Positions 15,579 through 24,345 of a DNA stretch of 64,000 nt are shown piece by piece. Position 1 is the stretch's first letter; every line of letters starts with the position of its first letter. Source of the stretch: Oscillospiraceae bacterium (GTDB lineage: Bacteria; Bacillota; Clostridia; Oscillospirales; Oscillospiraceae); the NCBI GenBank assembly GCA_017445385.1, contig JAFSUG010000003.1, forward strand, positions 1 to 64,000. The letters are read 5' to 3'. Position numbers and translations under genes: made by a program. The notes under the pieces were generated by a model. The model did no database searches, was not told the DNA's origin, and was given only the letters and a program-made list of their open reading frames with translations.

Positions 15579-16716
15579 CGTAACGACCTACGATTTTTCG
15601 AATAAGCAGCAGCGCAAGCGTATCTTGCTGCTTGTGATTGCTGCGGCAGTGGTCGTGCTGGCGCTTGTGCTGATTCTGTTTGCTGAAACGCTGAACCTTG
15701 ACGCGATTGGGCGCGGCATCAAGTATATCGGCGCGAAAGAGGAGGATCTCGTTTTCTCCTTTGACGCGCACGGAACGAACCGCTTCGCGCGCTGCGGCGA
15801 TGGGCTTGCCGTAGCTTCGGCAAGCGGACTGAAAACAATGAACAGCCGCGGTCAAACGGCGCTCACGGTGGATCAGTCTCTTTCCGCGCCCGCCGTGCAG
15901 ACGGGCGGCGGCGTTACCGCCATCTGGGATATCGGCGGCAGCACGCTGACCGCCGCGCGCAAGAAAGTCACGCTGCAGTTCCGGTCTGACGGCGCGATTT
16001 TAGATGCCGACGTATCTTCCGGCGGCGCGGTATGCGTCGCGTCGTCTGAAAGCGGATATAAAACCGTCCTGCGCGCATATGATGCAAACGGCAAAGAAAC
16101 CTACCGCTGGTTCTCGTCGAGCCGATTTTTCCCGATCTGCGCCGTATCTCCGAGCGGCAAGCAGATGGCGGCAATTTCGCTCTGGCAGTCCGGCGGCGTG
16201 TTTGAAAGCACGATCAACTGGTTCAAAACAACGCGCGAGGACGTGCAAAAAAGCGTGTCGCTCGGCGACCGCCTCGTGTACGATCTGTATTTTATGAATG
16301 AAAACCGCGCGTGGGTCGTCTGTGAAGACGCGCTCTACTGCGCCGAGCCGGATGGCTCGCTCACACAGGTAGCCGATCTTTCCGGGCAGTATCTTTCGGA
16401 TTACGATCTCGGCGGCGACGGCTGCGCTGTGCTTGCGCTGAATCTTTTCCAGGCAGGCAACCGCTATATGCTGCGCACGGTCAAGCCGGACGGGACAGTT
16501 CTCGGCGAGCGCGATATCGAAGGCGAGATTCTGGATATTTCCGCCTGCGGAAAATACGTTGCCGTTTTAACGGCGGAACGCTTGCTGATTTTGCATCGGA
16601 ACCTCTCCGACTACGCCGCTGCGGAAAATGCGGACGGCGCATCGAAGGTTCTTATGCGCGCGGACGGCTCGGCAATCCTGATTTCCGACCGCAGCGCAGC
16701 AACGATCCTTCCGTAA
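15568..16716 (+). CDS. DUF5711-like membrane-anchored protein
   Basis: Function unknown. The start is the ATG at 15568 (GGAGAGGTG upstream), giving 382 residues. A short cytoplasmic N terminus is followed by one membrane helix (about 20-42), then an extracytoplasmic domain with a run of short beta-rich units (for example FRSDGAILDADVS, AVSPSGKQMAAIS, DLGGDGCAVLAL), which suggests a beta-propeller. Clostridial DUF5711 proteins have this plan, so I assign it to that family with moderate confidence. It is the last gene of the PBP-to-truA run before clpE. Confidence 0.6.
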   Translation: MSDNVTTYDFSNKQQRKRILLLVIAAAVVVLALVLILFAETLNLDAIGRGIKYIGAKEEDLVFSFDAHGTNRFARCGDGLAVASASGLKTMNSRGQTALTVDQSLSAPAVQTGGGVTAIWDIGGSTLTAARKKVTLQFRSDGAILDADVSSGGAVCVASSESGYKTVLRAYDANGKETYRWFSSSRFFPICAVSPSGKQMAAISLWQSGGVFESTINWFKTTREDVQKSVSLGDRLVYDLYFMNENRAWVVCEDALYCAEPDGSLTQVADLSGQYLSDYDLGGDGCAVLALNLFQAGNRYMLRTVKPDGTVLGERDIEGEILDISACGKYVAVLTAERLLILHRNLSDYAAAENADGASKVLMRADGSAILISDRSAATILP

Positions 16717-16747
16717 TTTGGTCTGCGGCGTTTTGCCGAAGATGTGC

Positions 16748-16753
16748 TATACT
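16748..16753 (+). promoter_or_regulatory. extended -10 promoter of clpE
   Basis: TATACT with TGC directly before it (extended -10) and no good -35. I looked for a CtsR heptad repeat (GGTCAAA type) here and did not find one. Confidence 0.45.
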
Positions 16754-16798
16754 GAAAAAACAACGCGATTATTTATCAGTGGTAATAAGGAGTAGAAA

Positions 16799-19099
16799 AT
16801 GCAACCGACATTATGTTCCAACTGCAAGCAAAACGTTGCCGTGATTTTTATTACAAAAATCGAAAACGGCGTCAGCAAAAACGAAGGCTTGTGCTTGAAG
16901 TGTGCGAAAAAAATGGGCATCAAGCCCGTAAACGATATGATGCAGCAAATCGGATTGAGCGATGAGGACATCGATTCGCTCTCCGATGAAATGACCGGCA
17001 TGATGGAAAACGGTGGACTGATGGGCATGCTGCAGCAGCCGGAGGGCGGCGAGGACGACGATGAATCCGAAAGCCAAACGGCAACGTTCCCGTTCCTCAA
17101 TAAGCTGTTCGGAAATTCCGGCCAGATGCAGCCGAAGCAGGAAAACGCGCCGAACGAAGAACCGAAGCAGGGCGAGGGGAGAAAGCAGCGCAAGCGCAAA
17201 TTCCTGGATACTTACTGCCAGAACCTCACGAAAAAAGCTGCCGAGGGCAAAATGGACCACATCGTCGGGCGCGACGTGGAAACCGAGCGCGTTGTGCAGA
17301 TTCTCAACCGCCGCCAAAAGAACAACCCCTGCCTGATCGGCGAGCCGGGCGTCGGCAAAACGGCAATTGCCGAAGGCCTCGCGCAGCGGATCGTAGAAAA
17401 GAACGTGCCGTATAAGCTGCAGGATAAAGAGGTTTACCTGCTTGACCTGACCGCGCTTGTTGCCGGAACGCAGTTCCGCGGCCAGTTTGAAAGCCGCATC
17501 AAGAGCCTCATTGAAGAGGTCAAAAAGCTCGGCAATATCATCCTTGTGATCGATGAGGTGCATAACCTTATCGGCACGGGCGATGCCGAAGGCAGCATGA
17601 ACGCGGCGAACATCCTCAAGCCGGCGCTGTCGCGCGGCGAGATCCAGGTGATCGGCGCAACAACGTTTAATGAATACCGCAAGTATATCGAAAAGGACGC
17701 CGCGCTGGAACGCCGCTTCCAGCCGGTTATCGTCAATGAGCCCACGATCGATGAGGCAGCCGCGATCCTTACCGGCATCGCGCATTATTATGAGGATTTC
17801 CACGGCGTTACGATTCCGCCGGAGATCTGCCGCCAGGCAGTTGTGCTTTCCGAGCGGTATATTACCGACCGTTTTCTGCCCGATAAGGCGATCGACCTGA
17901 TTGACGAAGCCTGCTCGGATATAAATCTGCGCAATCCCGAGATCGGAAAAATTGCCGCACTTGAAAAGGACCTTGCGGATATTGATTTGGAGCGGCAGCT
18001 CATCTCCGAGGGCGGCGACCCCGATTTTGAGCGCCTTGCAACGCTGCGCAGCCGCCGCCTGCGGCTGGAAGAGGAGATCGGCGAGCTTCGCGCGAAACCG
18101 AAGCCGGTTCTCAATATTGAAAATCTCGCGCGGATCATTGAGCTTTGGACGAAGATTCCGGCAAGCAAGATCCAGGCGCAGGAGTATACACAGCTGCAGG
18201 AGCTTGCGCCGCGGCTGAAAAAGCGTATCATCGGTCAGGATGAAGCGGTCGATGCGGTGGCGGCTGCCATTCGGCGCAATCGCGTGGGCATTTCGCCGAA
18301 GAAGCGTCCGGTGTCGTTTATCTTCGTCGGCTCTACGGGCGTTGGCAAAACGGAGCTTGTCAAGTGCCTTGCCGATGAGCTGTTTGACAGCGTGGATTCG
18401 CTGATTCGGCTGGATATGTCGGAGTACATGGAGAAGCACTCCGTCTCCAAGATCATCGGTTCGCCTCCCGGCTACGTCGGCTATGACGAGGCAGGGCAGC
18501 TTACCGAGAAGATCCGCAGAAAGCCCTATTCCGTGATTCTGTTCGATGAGCTGGAAAAGGCGCATCCTGACGTGCTGAACATCCTGCTGCAAATCCTCGA
18601 TGACGGCAGGATCACTGATGCGCAGGGCAGAACGGTCAATTTTGAAAATACCGTGATCGTAATGACATCCAACGCCGGCTCTGACCGCAAGGACGGAACG
18701 GTCGGCTTCGGTCACAGCGTAACCGATCAGACGAAGGAAAAGGCAATGAAGGCGCTCAGCGAAATTCTGCGCCCGGAATTTATCAACCGTGTGGACGAAG
18801 TGCTTTGCTTCAACCGCCTCACGGAGGACGATTTCCGCCGCATCGCCGGCATCATGCTCGGCGAACTGAAAGACGCGCTTGCCGAGCGTTCGCTCACGCT
18901 TTCGTGGGATGAAAGCGTTGTGGATTATCTCACAAAGAAATCCTATTCCGTGCAGTACGGCGCGAGAAATCTCCGCCGCACGATCCAGCGCGATATTGAA
19001 GATCCCGTTTCCGAGGCGATCATAGCGAGTTACGTCAAGCCGATCTCGCATATCACCGTAAAAGCATCGGACGACAAGATCACGCTCGAAACCGAATAA
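16799..19099 (+). CDS. clpE: ClpE-type AAA+ unfoldase
   Basis: Hsp100 ATPase that unfolds proteins for ClpP or for refolding. The 766-residue chain begins with a four-cysteine zinc finger (C6, C9, C32, C35), the mark of ClpE rather than ClpC. It lacks the ClpN repeats. Two AAA+ modules follow: GEPGVGKT (about 181-188) with VIDEVHNL, and GSTGVGKTE (about 511-519) with LFDELEKAH, separated by a helical middle region. The conserved [16 protein letters not shown] and C-terminal YGARNLRR sensor blocks are intact. An AAGGAG ribosome binding site precedes the ATG. In Bacillus clpE is stress-induced through CtsR; no CtsR site is visible here. Confidence 0.9.
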   Translation: MQPTLCSNCKQNVAVIFITKIENGVSKNEGLCLKCAKKMGIKPVNDMMQQIGLSDEDIDSLSDEMTGMMENGGLMGMLQQPEGGEDDDESESQTATFPFLNKLFGNSGQMQPKQENAPNEEPKQGEGRKQRKRKFLDTYCQNLTKKAAEGKMDHIVGRDVETERVVQILNRRQKNNPCLIGEPGVGKTAIAEGLAQRIVEKNVPYKLQDKEVYLLDLTALVAGTQFRGQFESRIKSLIEEVKKLGNIILVIDEVHNLIGTGDAEGSMNAANILKPALSRGEIQVIGATTFNEYRKYIEKDAALERRFQPVIVNEPTIDEAAAILTGIAHYYEDFHGVTIPPEICRQAVVLSERYITDRFLPDKAIDLIDEACSDINLRNPEIGKIAALEKDLADIDLERQLISEGGDPDFERLATLRSRRLRLEEEIGELRAKPKPVLNIENLARIIELWTKIPASKIQAQEYTQLQELAPRLKKRIIGQDEAVDAVAAAIRRNRVGISPKKRPVSFIFVGSTGVGKTELVKCLADELFDSVDSLIRLDMSEYMEKHSVSKIIGSPPGYVGYDEAGQLTEKIRRKPYSVILFDELEKAHPDVLNILLQILDDGRITDAQGRTVNFENTVIVMTSNAGSDRKDGTVGFGHSVTDQTKEKAMKALSEILRPEFINRVDEVLCFNRLTEDDFRRIAGIMLGELKDALAERSLTLSWDESVVDYLTKKSYSVQYGARNLRRTIQRDIEDPVSEAIIASYVKPISHITVKASDDKITLETE

Positions 19100-19100
19100 A

Positions 19101-19132
19101 CAAAAACGCACCGCTTTCGCGGTGCGTTTTTG
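19101..19132. terminator. bidirectional terminator between clpE and rnpB
   Basis: ACGCACCGC (19106-19114), TTTC or a similar loop, GCGGTGCGT (19119-19127), with A-run and T-run on the two sides. It ends clpE on the plus strand and RNase P RNA on the minus strand. Confidence 0.9.
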
Positions 19133-19480
19133 TTGCGATCGGGTCTGTAAGCCGGGTTCTGTAATCGGCAGTCATCTATCTAGACCTGCTGTTGCCGGCA
19201 GGTTCCAGCCACCTTCTCGGAGACCGCCGGGCAGGCGTATGTCTCCTCTGCGGTGTTGCTCCGGATAGAGTTTACAGCATCGTCACGTCTCCGTGAGATG
19301 GGTGAGCTCTTACCTCGCCTTTCCATCCTTACTGTGCGAAGCACAGCGGTCTATTTCTGTTGCACTTTTCCGAGGGTCGCCCCTGGCGGGTGTTACCCGT
19401 TATCCTCGCCCTGTGGAGCCCGGACTTTCCTCATGCGCGGCCTTTCGGCGCTGCGCACGCGACTGCCCGACCCGGTCGCA
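19133..19480 (-). ncRNA. rnpB: RNase P RNA (class A)
   Basis: Catalytic RNA that matures tRNA 5' ends. On the minus strand I can read the conserved P4 strand GAGGAAAGTCCGGGCTCC, the block CAGGGCGAGGATAACGGG, GTGCAACAGAAA, and the 3' half of the core ending in ATAGATGACTGCCG and ACAGAACCCGGCTTACAG. These match the type A consensus. The 5' end (near 19480) follows a strong promoter and the 3' end runs into the shared terminator. End positions are approximate. Confidence 0.96.
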
Positions 19481-19485
19481 TCGGT

Positions 19486-19514
19486 ATTTTAGCGAATTTG
19501 CGCGGCTTTGTCAA
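19486..19514 (-). promoter_or_regulatory. promoter of rnpB
   Basis: On the minus strand TTGACA (19509-19514) and TAAAAT (19486-19491) with exactly 17 bases between them, near consensus. Confidence 0.88.
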
Positions 19515-19519
19515 ATCTA

Positions 19520-19548
19520 TTGCAAAGATCGCCGAATTTGCGTATAAT
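19520..19548 (+). promoter_or_regulatory. promoter of murD-ispD-ispF
   Basis: TTGCAA (19520-19525) and TATAAT (19543-19548), 17-base spacing, divergent from and almost touching the rnpB promoter; the two -35 boxes are 5 bases apart, so the polymerases probably compete. Confidence 0.75.
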
Positions 19549-19576
19549 AATTAGGAATATATAGGAGGCGCTGCAT

Positions 19577-20941
19577 ATGAATTTTGAAAGCTATCTGCAA
19601 TCGCTTGAAGGAAAGCGTATTTTGGTGCTTGGCATGGGCGTGAGCAACCGTCCGCTCGTCCGCCTGCTCTTGCAGCGCGGACTGGACGTTACCGCCTGCG
19701 ATAAAACGCCGCGCGAAAAGCTGGATGATGAAATTCTGGAATTTGAGCGCATGGGCGCAAAGCTGAAGCTCGGCGATGCGTATTTGGAGGATTTGGAGGG
19801 CGACGTTGTTTTCCGCACGCCCGGTATGCGCCCCGATCTTCCGCAGATCAAGCGCCTGTTAGATGGCGGCGCGGTGCTTACAAGCGAGATGGAGGCGTTC
19901 TTCGAGGTCTGCCCCTGCACGATCCTTGCGGTAACCGGCTCGGATGGCAAAACCACAACCACAACGCTCATTTCCGAAATGCTGAAGCATTCGGGCAAGC
20001 GCGTTTGGCTGGGCGGCAATATCGGAAATCCGCTGCTTGCGGACGTGCCGAATATGACGGAGGACGACTATGCCGTTTTGGAGCTGAGCTCCTTCCAGCT
20101 GCTTACCATGCGGCAAAGCGCGCATATCGCCGTTGTTACGAACCTTGCGCCGAATCATCTTGATATGCATAAGAACATGGCGGAATACGTTTCAGCGAAG
20201 AAAAACGTTTTTTCGCATCAAACGGCGGAAGATAAAGTCGTTTTGAATCTTGATAACGAATATACGCGCGCGTTTGCCGCAAAGGCAAACGGCGCGGTGG
20301 AGTTCTTCTCGCGCAAGAGCAAACCAGAACGCGGCTGCTTCTTTGACGGCGAAACCATTTTCTATAACGGCAAACCGATCATGAAGCGCTCGGATATCCG
20401 CATTCCGGGCCTGCATAACGTTGAAAACTATATGGCGGCAATCTGCGCCGTTGCCGATCTCGTATCGCCGGAGGATATGCTTGCCGTTGCAAGAGAATTC
20501 CCGGGCGTAGAGCATCGCATCGAGTTTGTGCGCGAGCTGCGCGGCGTGAAGATCTATAACGATTCCATCGCAACCTCGCCCAGCCGGACGACTGCGGGAC
20601 TGCGCTCGTTCGATCAAAAGGTGATCCTGATCGCCGGCGGCTATGATAAGCATATTCCGTTCGATGCGCTCGGCAGCGAGATCTGCCGCCACGTGAAGCT
20701 GCTTGTGCTCTGCGGCGCAACGGCAGACATGATTGAAGACGCCGTGCGCTTCGCGCCGGAGCAGGAAAAGCCGGAAATCATCACGCTGACCGATTTCCGC
20801 AAAGCGGTGGAAACGGCGGTTTCCCGCGCCGTACCCGGCGATATTGTAACGCTTGCGCCTGCCTGCGCGGCGTTCGACCAGTTCAAAAACTTCATGGAGC
20901 GCGGCAAAACCTTCAAAAAGATCGTTATGGAATTGGAGTAA
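19577..20941 (+). CDS. murD: UDP-N-acetylmuramoyl-L-alanine--D-glutamate ligase
   Basis: Cytoplasmic Mur ligase that adds D-glutamate to UDP-MurNAc-L-Ala. The 454-residue protein has the N-terminal GMGVSNRPL nucleotide-binding loop, ATP-binding GSDGKTTTT, ELSSFQL, NHLDMH and the C-terminal YNDSIATSPSRT block of MurD. The ATG at 19577 follows AGGAGG by 8 bases. It lies apart from any dcw cluster and leads a small operon with the isoprenoid genes ispD and ispF, which ultimately supply the undecaprenyl carrier for the same wall pathway. Confidence 0.97.
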   Translation: MNFESYLQSLEGKRILVLGMGVSNRPLVRLLLQRGLDVTACDKTPREKLDDEILEFERMGAKLKLGDAYLEDLEGDVVFRTPGMRPDLPQIKRLLDGGAVLTSEMEAFFEVCPCTILAVTGSDGKTTTTTLISEMLKHSGKRVWLGGNIGNPLLADVPNMTEDDYAVLELSSFQLLTMRQSAHIAVVTNLAPNHLDMHKNMAEYVSAKKNVFSHQTAEDKVVLNLDNEYTRAFAAKANGAVEFFSRKSKPERGCFFDGETIFYNGKPIMKRSDIRIPGLHNVENYMAAICAVADLVSPEDMLAVAREFPGVEHRIEFVRELRGVKIYNDSIATSPSRTTAGLRSFDQKVILIAGGYDKHIPFDALGSEICRHVKLLVLCGATADMIEDAVRFAPEQEKPEIITLTDFRKAVETAVSRAVPGDIVTLAPACAAFDQFKNFMERGKTFKKIVMELE

Positions 20942-20944
20942 ACC

Positions 20945-21685
20945 ATGCTGTTTCGGAAGAAGAAAACGCCGAAATGCGCCGCGGTGATCGTGGCTGCCGG
21001 CGCGTCTACACGCATGGGCAGAGATAAGATCATGGCGCAGCTTTGCGGAAAGCCGGTCATCTGGTATGCCATCCGCGCGTTCGATCTCAATCCTTGTGTG
21101 GAGGAGATCGTCGTCGTTACGCGGCAGGCGCTGATCGAGCCGATTGCGCAGCTGTGCGCTGATCACGGCTTTTCCAAGGTGAAAGCGGTCGTCGTCGGCG
21201 GCGAGAATAGAACGCAGTCCGTTTTGATTGGCGTTGAGGCAGCCGGCAGTCGCCATGGTCTTGTTGCCGTGCATGACGGCGCGCGTCCGCTCGTTTCTCA
21301 GCGCGTTATAACGCAGACGGTCACTCTGGCATCAAAAACCGGCGCAGCCGCGCCGGCGGTTCCGGTTGTTGATACGATCAAGGTTGCGGAAAGCGGCACG
21401 GTTACCGATACACCCGACCGCAGCAAGCTCTTTGCCGTGCAAACGCCGCAGGTGTTCGATGCGGATCTGCTCCGCGCGGCGCTTACGGACGTTTTGGAAA
21501 AAGATGCGGCAGTTACCGATGATTGCGCCGCGGTAGAGCGGCTCGGCATGCGCGTACTTTTAACGGAGGGCGCGCCGGAAAACCTTAAAATCACAAAACC
21601 GATGGATCTGCAGATTGCGCAGCTCTATCTGGAGAAAGGCGGCGGCGAATGCGAATCGGACACGGCTACGACGTCCACCGATTAA
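20945..21685 (+). CDS. ispD: 2-C-methyl-D-erythritol 4-phosphate cytidylyltransferase
   Basis: Third step of the MEP isoprenoid pathway: transfers CMP to methylerythritol phosphate. It shows the nucleotide-binding opening [31 protein letters not shown] and [10 protein letters not shown]. 246 residues, slightly longer than typical because the C terminus continues past the domain into a short serine/threonine-rich tail that is read out of the start of ispF. The 37-base overlap with ispF and the 3-base gap after murD indicate one operon with coupled translation. Confidence 0.96.
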   Translation: MLFRKKKTPKCAAVIVAAGASTRMGRDKIMAQLCGKPVIWYAIRAFDLNPCVEEIVVVTRQALIEPIAQLCADHGFSKVKAVVVGGENRTQSVLIGVEAAGSRHGLVAVHDGARPLVSQRVITQTVTLASKTGAAAPAVPVVDTIKVAESGTVTDTPDRSKLFAVQTPQVFDADLLRAALTDVLEKDAAVTDDCAAVERLGMRVLLTEGAPENLKITKPMDLQIAQLYLEKGGGECESDTATTSTD

Positions 21686-22119
21686 CGGCAGGACGAAAGC
21701 TCGTTCTATGCGGCGTGGAGATCCCGTATACGCTCGGGCTGGACGGGCACAGCGACGCGGACGTTGCGCTGCACGCGCTGATGGACGCGCTGCTCGGCGC
21801 GGCAGCGCTGGGCGATATCGGAAAGCTGTTCCCGGACAGCGATCCAAAGTATAAGGGCATTTCAAGCCTGCTGCTTTTGGAGCAGGTGCTGCAGGCGATC
21901 CGCGCGGAAAATCTCCGCGTGGGCAACGCGGATCTTACGATCATCGCGCAGAAGCCGAAGCTCGCGCCGTTCATTCCGCAGATGGTAAAAACGCTTGCAG
22001 ACGCGCTCGGCATCCCGGAAAACCGCGTCAACGTGAAAGCGACGACGGAAGAGCATCTCGGCTTTTCCGGCAGGGAAGAGGGCATCGCGGCGCATGCGGT
22101 TTGCTTGCTGGAAGAATAA
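21649..22119 (+). CDS. ispF: 2-C-methyl-D-erythritol 2,4-cyclodiphosphate synthase
   Basis: Fifth MEP-pathway enzyme; cyclises CDP-ME 2-phosphate with release of CMP. 156 residues with zinc ligands D8 and H10 in GYDVH, the [19 protein letters not shown] block with the third zinc His, DIGKLFPD, and the C-terminal [17 protein letters not shown] block. The start lies inside ispD. It ends directly before a bidirectional terminator. Together with IspD it fixes this organism as using the MEP rather than the mevalonate route, at least for these steps. Confidence 0.97.
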   Translation: MRIGHGYDVHRLTAGRKLVLCGVEIPYTLGLDGHSDADVALHALMDALLGAAALGDIGKLFPDSDPKYKGISSLLLLEQVLQAIRAENLRVGNADLTIIAQKPKLAPFIPQMVKTLADALGIPENRVNVKATTEEHLGFSGREEGIAAHAVCLLEE

Positions 22120-22153
22120 AAAAATCCGATGGCAAAAGCCATCGGATTTTTTA
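22118..22153. terminator. bidirectional terminator between ispF and lysine transporter
   Basis: ATCCGATGGC / GCCATCGGAT with a 4-base AAAA loop and flanking A- and T-runs (22121-22150). Confidence 0.9.
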
Positions 22154-22159
22154 TGGAAA

Positions 22160-23761
22160 TTACTGCGCTTTCTTGGTTGCAGCTTTGATAACCAGCAGAA
22201 CCGCGATCATCAGAACCACGGACAGTGCCAGGCACAGCCACCAGGTCTGCAGGAAGCCCGTGAACAGGTAGCAGACGAAGCTGACAGCCGCGGTAGTCAC
22301 CGCGTAGGGCAGCTGCGTGGAAACGTGCTGGATGTGGTCGCACTGCGCGCCGGCGGAAGCCATGATGGTGGTATCCGAAATGGGGGAGCAGTGGTCGCCG
22401 CAGACAGCGCCCGCCATGCAGGCTGAGATCGAGATGATCATCAGCGTGTTGCCCATGTTCGCGCCGAATACGCTGACAACGATCGGAATGAGAATGCCGA
22501 ACGTGCCCCAGCTTGTGCCGGTGGAGAAGGACAGGAACACGGCAACCAGGAAGATGATCGCCGGCAGGAAGCCGAGCAGCGATGCAGCCGACTGCTCCAC
22601 GAGGCCTGCAACGTAGGTTGCCGCGCCGAGGGAATCGGTCATAGCTTTCAGCGTCCATGCAAAGGTCAGAATCAGAATCGGAGCAACCATGCTCTTGAAG
22701 CCTTCGGGGATGCAGTCCATGCAATCGCGGAAGGAAAGAACGCCGGTGCAGAGATAGAAGATGATCGTGATGATCATTGCCGCAGCCGAGCCGTAGACGA
22801 GGCCGACGGAAGCATCGGAATTTGCAAATGCGTTAACAAACGTTTCGCCGCTGAAGAAACCGCCGGTATAGATCATGCCGATGCAGCAGCTTGCGATCAG
22901 AACAACGATCGGGAGAATCAGATGGATGACTTTGCCCTTTTCGTTTACGCTTTCGCTTGCAGCGTCGCGCGCAGCCTGGTTATCGTCCAGATGCTGCGCC
23001 ATTTCAGCCATGCGCATCGGACCGTAATCGAACTTCGCAAACGTGAGCGTCAGCATCATGACGATGGTTAGGATCGCGTAGAAGTTGTAGGGGATCGCGC
23101 GGATGAACAGCTCCAGACCGTTTGCGCCGTCAACAAAGCCGGTAACGGCAGCCGCCCACGAAGAGATCGGAGCAATGATGCAGACAGGCGCGGCGGTTGC
23201 GTCGATCAGGTAAGCGAGCTTTGCGCGGGAAATGCCGTGCTTGTCGGTCAGCGGACGCATGACAGAGCCGACGGTGAGGCAGTTGAAATAGTCGTCAATG
23301 AAGATCAGAACGCCGAGAATGACGGTTGCGATCTGCGCGCCGACGTTCGATTTGATGTGCGCCACCGACCAGCGGCCGAACGCTGCCGAGCCGCCTGCGC
23401 GGTTCATCAGCATAACCATACCGCCGAGGATGACGAGGAAGATCAGGATGCCCACGTTCCAGCTATCGGAAAGAGAGCCGATCATACCGTCAACGAAAAC
23501 GTGCTCAATCGTGCTGACAACGTTGAAGCCCGAATAGAGCAGGCCGCCGGCGAGAATGCCGAGGAACAGCGAGGAATAAACTTCTTTCGTGATCAGCGCC
23601 AGAACGATGGCGATGATCGGGGGCAGCAAAGCCCATGCCGTTTCGGTAAGGGTATTGCCCTGCGCAATCTGAACGCCTGCAACAACCATAGCCGCAACAA
23701 CCAGAACGATAACGACGATCGTTGCAACCAGGGAAGCGGCGCTCCGCTTTTTGGTTTGCAT
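22160..23761 (-). CDS. NhaC-family transporter, probable lysine transporter (LysW-type)
   Basis: Integral membrane antiporter-like protein, 533 residues with about 11-13 hydrophobic segments. Family blocks include IFIDDYFNCLTVGSVMRPLTD, SFSTGTSWGTFGILIP and CGDHCSPISDTTIMAS, typical of the NhaC superfamily. By itself it would be called a Na+/H+ antiporter, but its leader is a lysine riboswitch with a terminator, and riboswitch-controlled NhaC homologues have been proposed to be lysine transporters (LysW). I infer lysine uptake that is shut off when lysine is plentiful. A GGAGGAG ribosome binding site follows the riboswitch terminator. Confidence 0.85.
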   Translation of the reverse strand: MQTKKRSAASLVATIVVIVLVVAAMVVAGVQIAQGNTLTETAWALLPPIIAIVLALITKEVYSSLFLGILAGGLLYSGFNVVSTIEHVFVDGMIGSLSDSWNVGILIFLVILGGMVMLMNRAGGSAAFGRWSVAHIKSNVGAQIATVILGVLIFIDDYFNCLTVGSVMRPLTDKHGISRAKLAYLIDATAAPVCIIAPISSWAAAVTGFVDGANGLELFIRAIPYNFYAILTIVMMLTLTFAKFDYGPMRMAEMAQHLDDNQAARDAASESVNEKGKVIHLILPIVVLIASCCIGMIYTGGFFSGETFVNAFANSDASVGLVYGSAAAMIITIIFYLCTGVLSFRDCMDCIPEGFKSMVAPILILTFAWTLKAMTDSLGAATYVAGLVEQSAASLLGFLPAIIFLVAVFLSFSTGTSWGTFGILIPIVVSVFGANMGNTLMIISISACMAGAVCGDHCSPISDTTIMASAGAQCDHIQHVSTQLPYAVTTAAVSFVCYLFTGFLQTWWLCLALSVVLMIAVLLVIKAATKKAQ

Positions 23762-23777
23762 TTGGAATCTCCTCCTT

Positions 23778-24000
23778 CAAAAAATTCAGGTCATGACAAG
23801 CGTCATGACCTGAACGAAAAAATCGAACGAAATCACGACAGCGCTCCACCGAAGTGACAGTCTGCAAGATATTCTCCCGCAGCCCAGGCGTCAGCCAAAC
23901 GAGGATCCGGCTGTGCCTTCGGCGAACGCCCCTTTCCGCTCCCGGTCCTCGCCGGATTTGCGAGCGTACTGATGTTGTTCGCACCTCTGTCATACCTTTT
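23778..24000 (-). promoter_or_regulatory. lysine riboswitch (L box) with terminator
   Basis: On the minus strand the aptamer reads AGAGGTGCGAAC, AGTA, GGAAAGGGGCGTTCGCCGAAG-like core, GGCTG, CTGGGCTGCGGG, and GACTGTCACTT..GGAGCGCTGTCGTG, all matching the L-box consensus (about 23990 to 23834). It is followed by a 13-bp terminator, TTCAGGTCATGAC/GTCATGACCTGAA (23785-23814), with a T-run at 23784-23779. Lysine binding is expected to favour the terminator. Confidence 0.95.
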
Positions 24001-24008
24001 ATGCGACC

Positions 24009-24036
24009 ATTATACTCCCGTTTTTCCGTCTGTCAA
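24009..24036 (-). promoter_or_regulatory. promoter of the lysine riboswitch/transporter
   Basis: On the minus strand TTGACA (24031-24036) and TATAAT (24009-24014), 16-base spacing. Confidence 0.8.
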
Positions 24037-24055
24037 GCCCAAAGCGGAAAAAATG

Positions 24056-24096
24056 CACCTCCCGTCGCTCTTTGGCATAAACTGTCGAGGGAGGTG
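24056..24096 (+). promoter_or_regulatory. leader hairpin masking the DUF3343 ribosome binding site
   Basis: CACCTCCC (24056-24063) pairs with GGGAGGTG (24089-24096), extended by TCG/CGA after a one-base bulge. The 3' arm is the Shine-Dalgarno sequence of the gene starting at 24103. Confidence 0.6.
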
Positions 24097-24102
24097 GGCG
24101 AT

Positions 24103-24345
24103 ATGTTTCAGTATTATTTTACCTTTCGCTCGATCACCGGCGCGCAGCGCGGTCTTCGCGCGCTGGAGGGCGCCGGCGTGCGCGGCGCAATGACGCGCGC
24201 GCCGAAGTTTCTGAGCGTGAGAGGCTGCGGCTATGCGCTGAAGGTGCGCGATCCCGATGCGGCTGCCGCCGCGTTTTCCTATTACCGCGTGCCCTATGAG
24301 GGCGCTTACCGTGTCGATGCGCATGGCGGAGCTGCGCCGCTATGA
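24103..24345 (+). CDS. DUF3343 protein, putative Se/S carrier
   Basis: Small protein of 80 residues starting at the ATG at 24103 behind GGGAGGTG. It has the DUF3343 pattern: YYFTFRSITGAQRGLRALEGAG followed by a conserved Cys in VRGCGYALKV (C42). The family is annotated as a putative selenium or sulfur carrier and is often next to a class V aminotransferase, as here, where the stop overlaps the next start by 4 bases. I infer that C42 receives sulfur or selenium from that enzyme. The frame is open upstream to 23854, but that part runs through the riboswitch DNA and is not coding. Confidence 0.78.
   Translation: MFQYYFTFRSITGAQRGLRALEGAGVRGAMTRAPKFLSVRGCGYALKVRDPDAAAAAFSYYRVPYEGAYRVDAHGGAAPL

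Noticed and set aside
16716..16798. CtsR operator upstream of clpE
   Set aside because: No GGTCAAA-type heptad repeats are present.
16811..19111. Minus-strand open frame of 766 codons opposite clpE
   Set aside because: Shadow of the clpE codon pattern; no family motif and no start signal.
23854..24102. N-terminal extension of the DUF3343 protein
   Set aside because: It runs through the lysine riboswitch and its promoter on the other strand.
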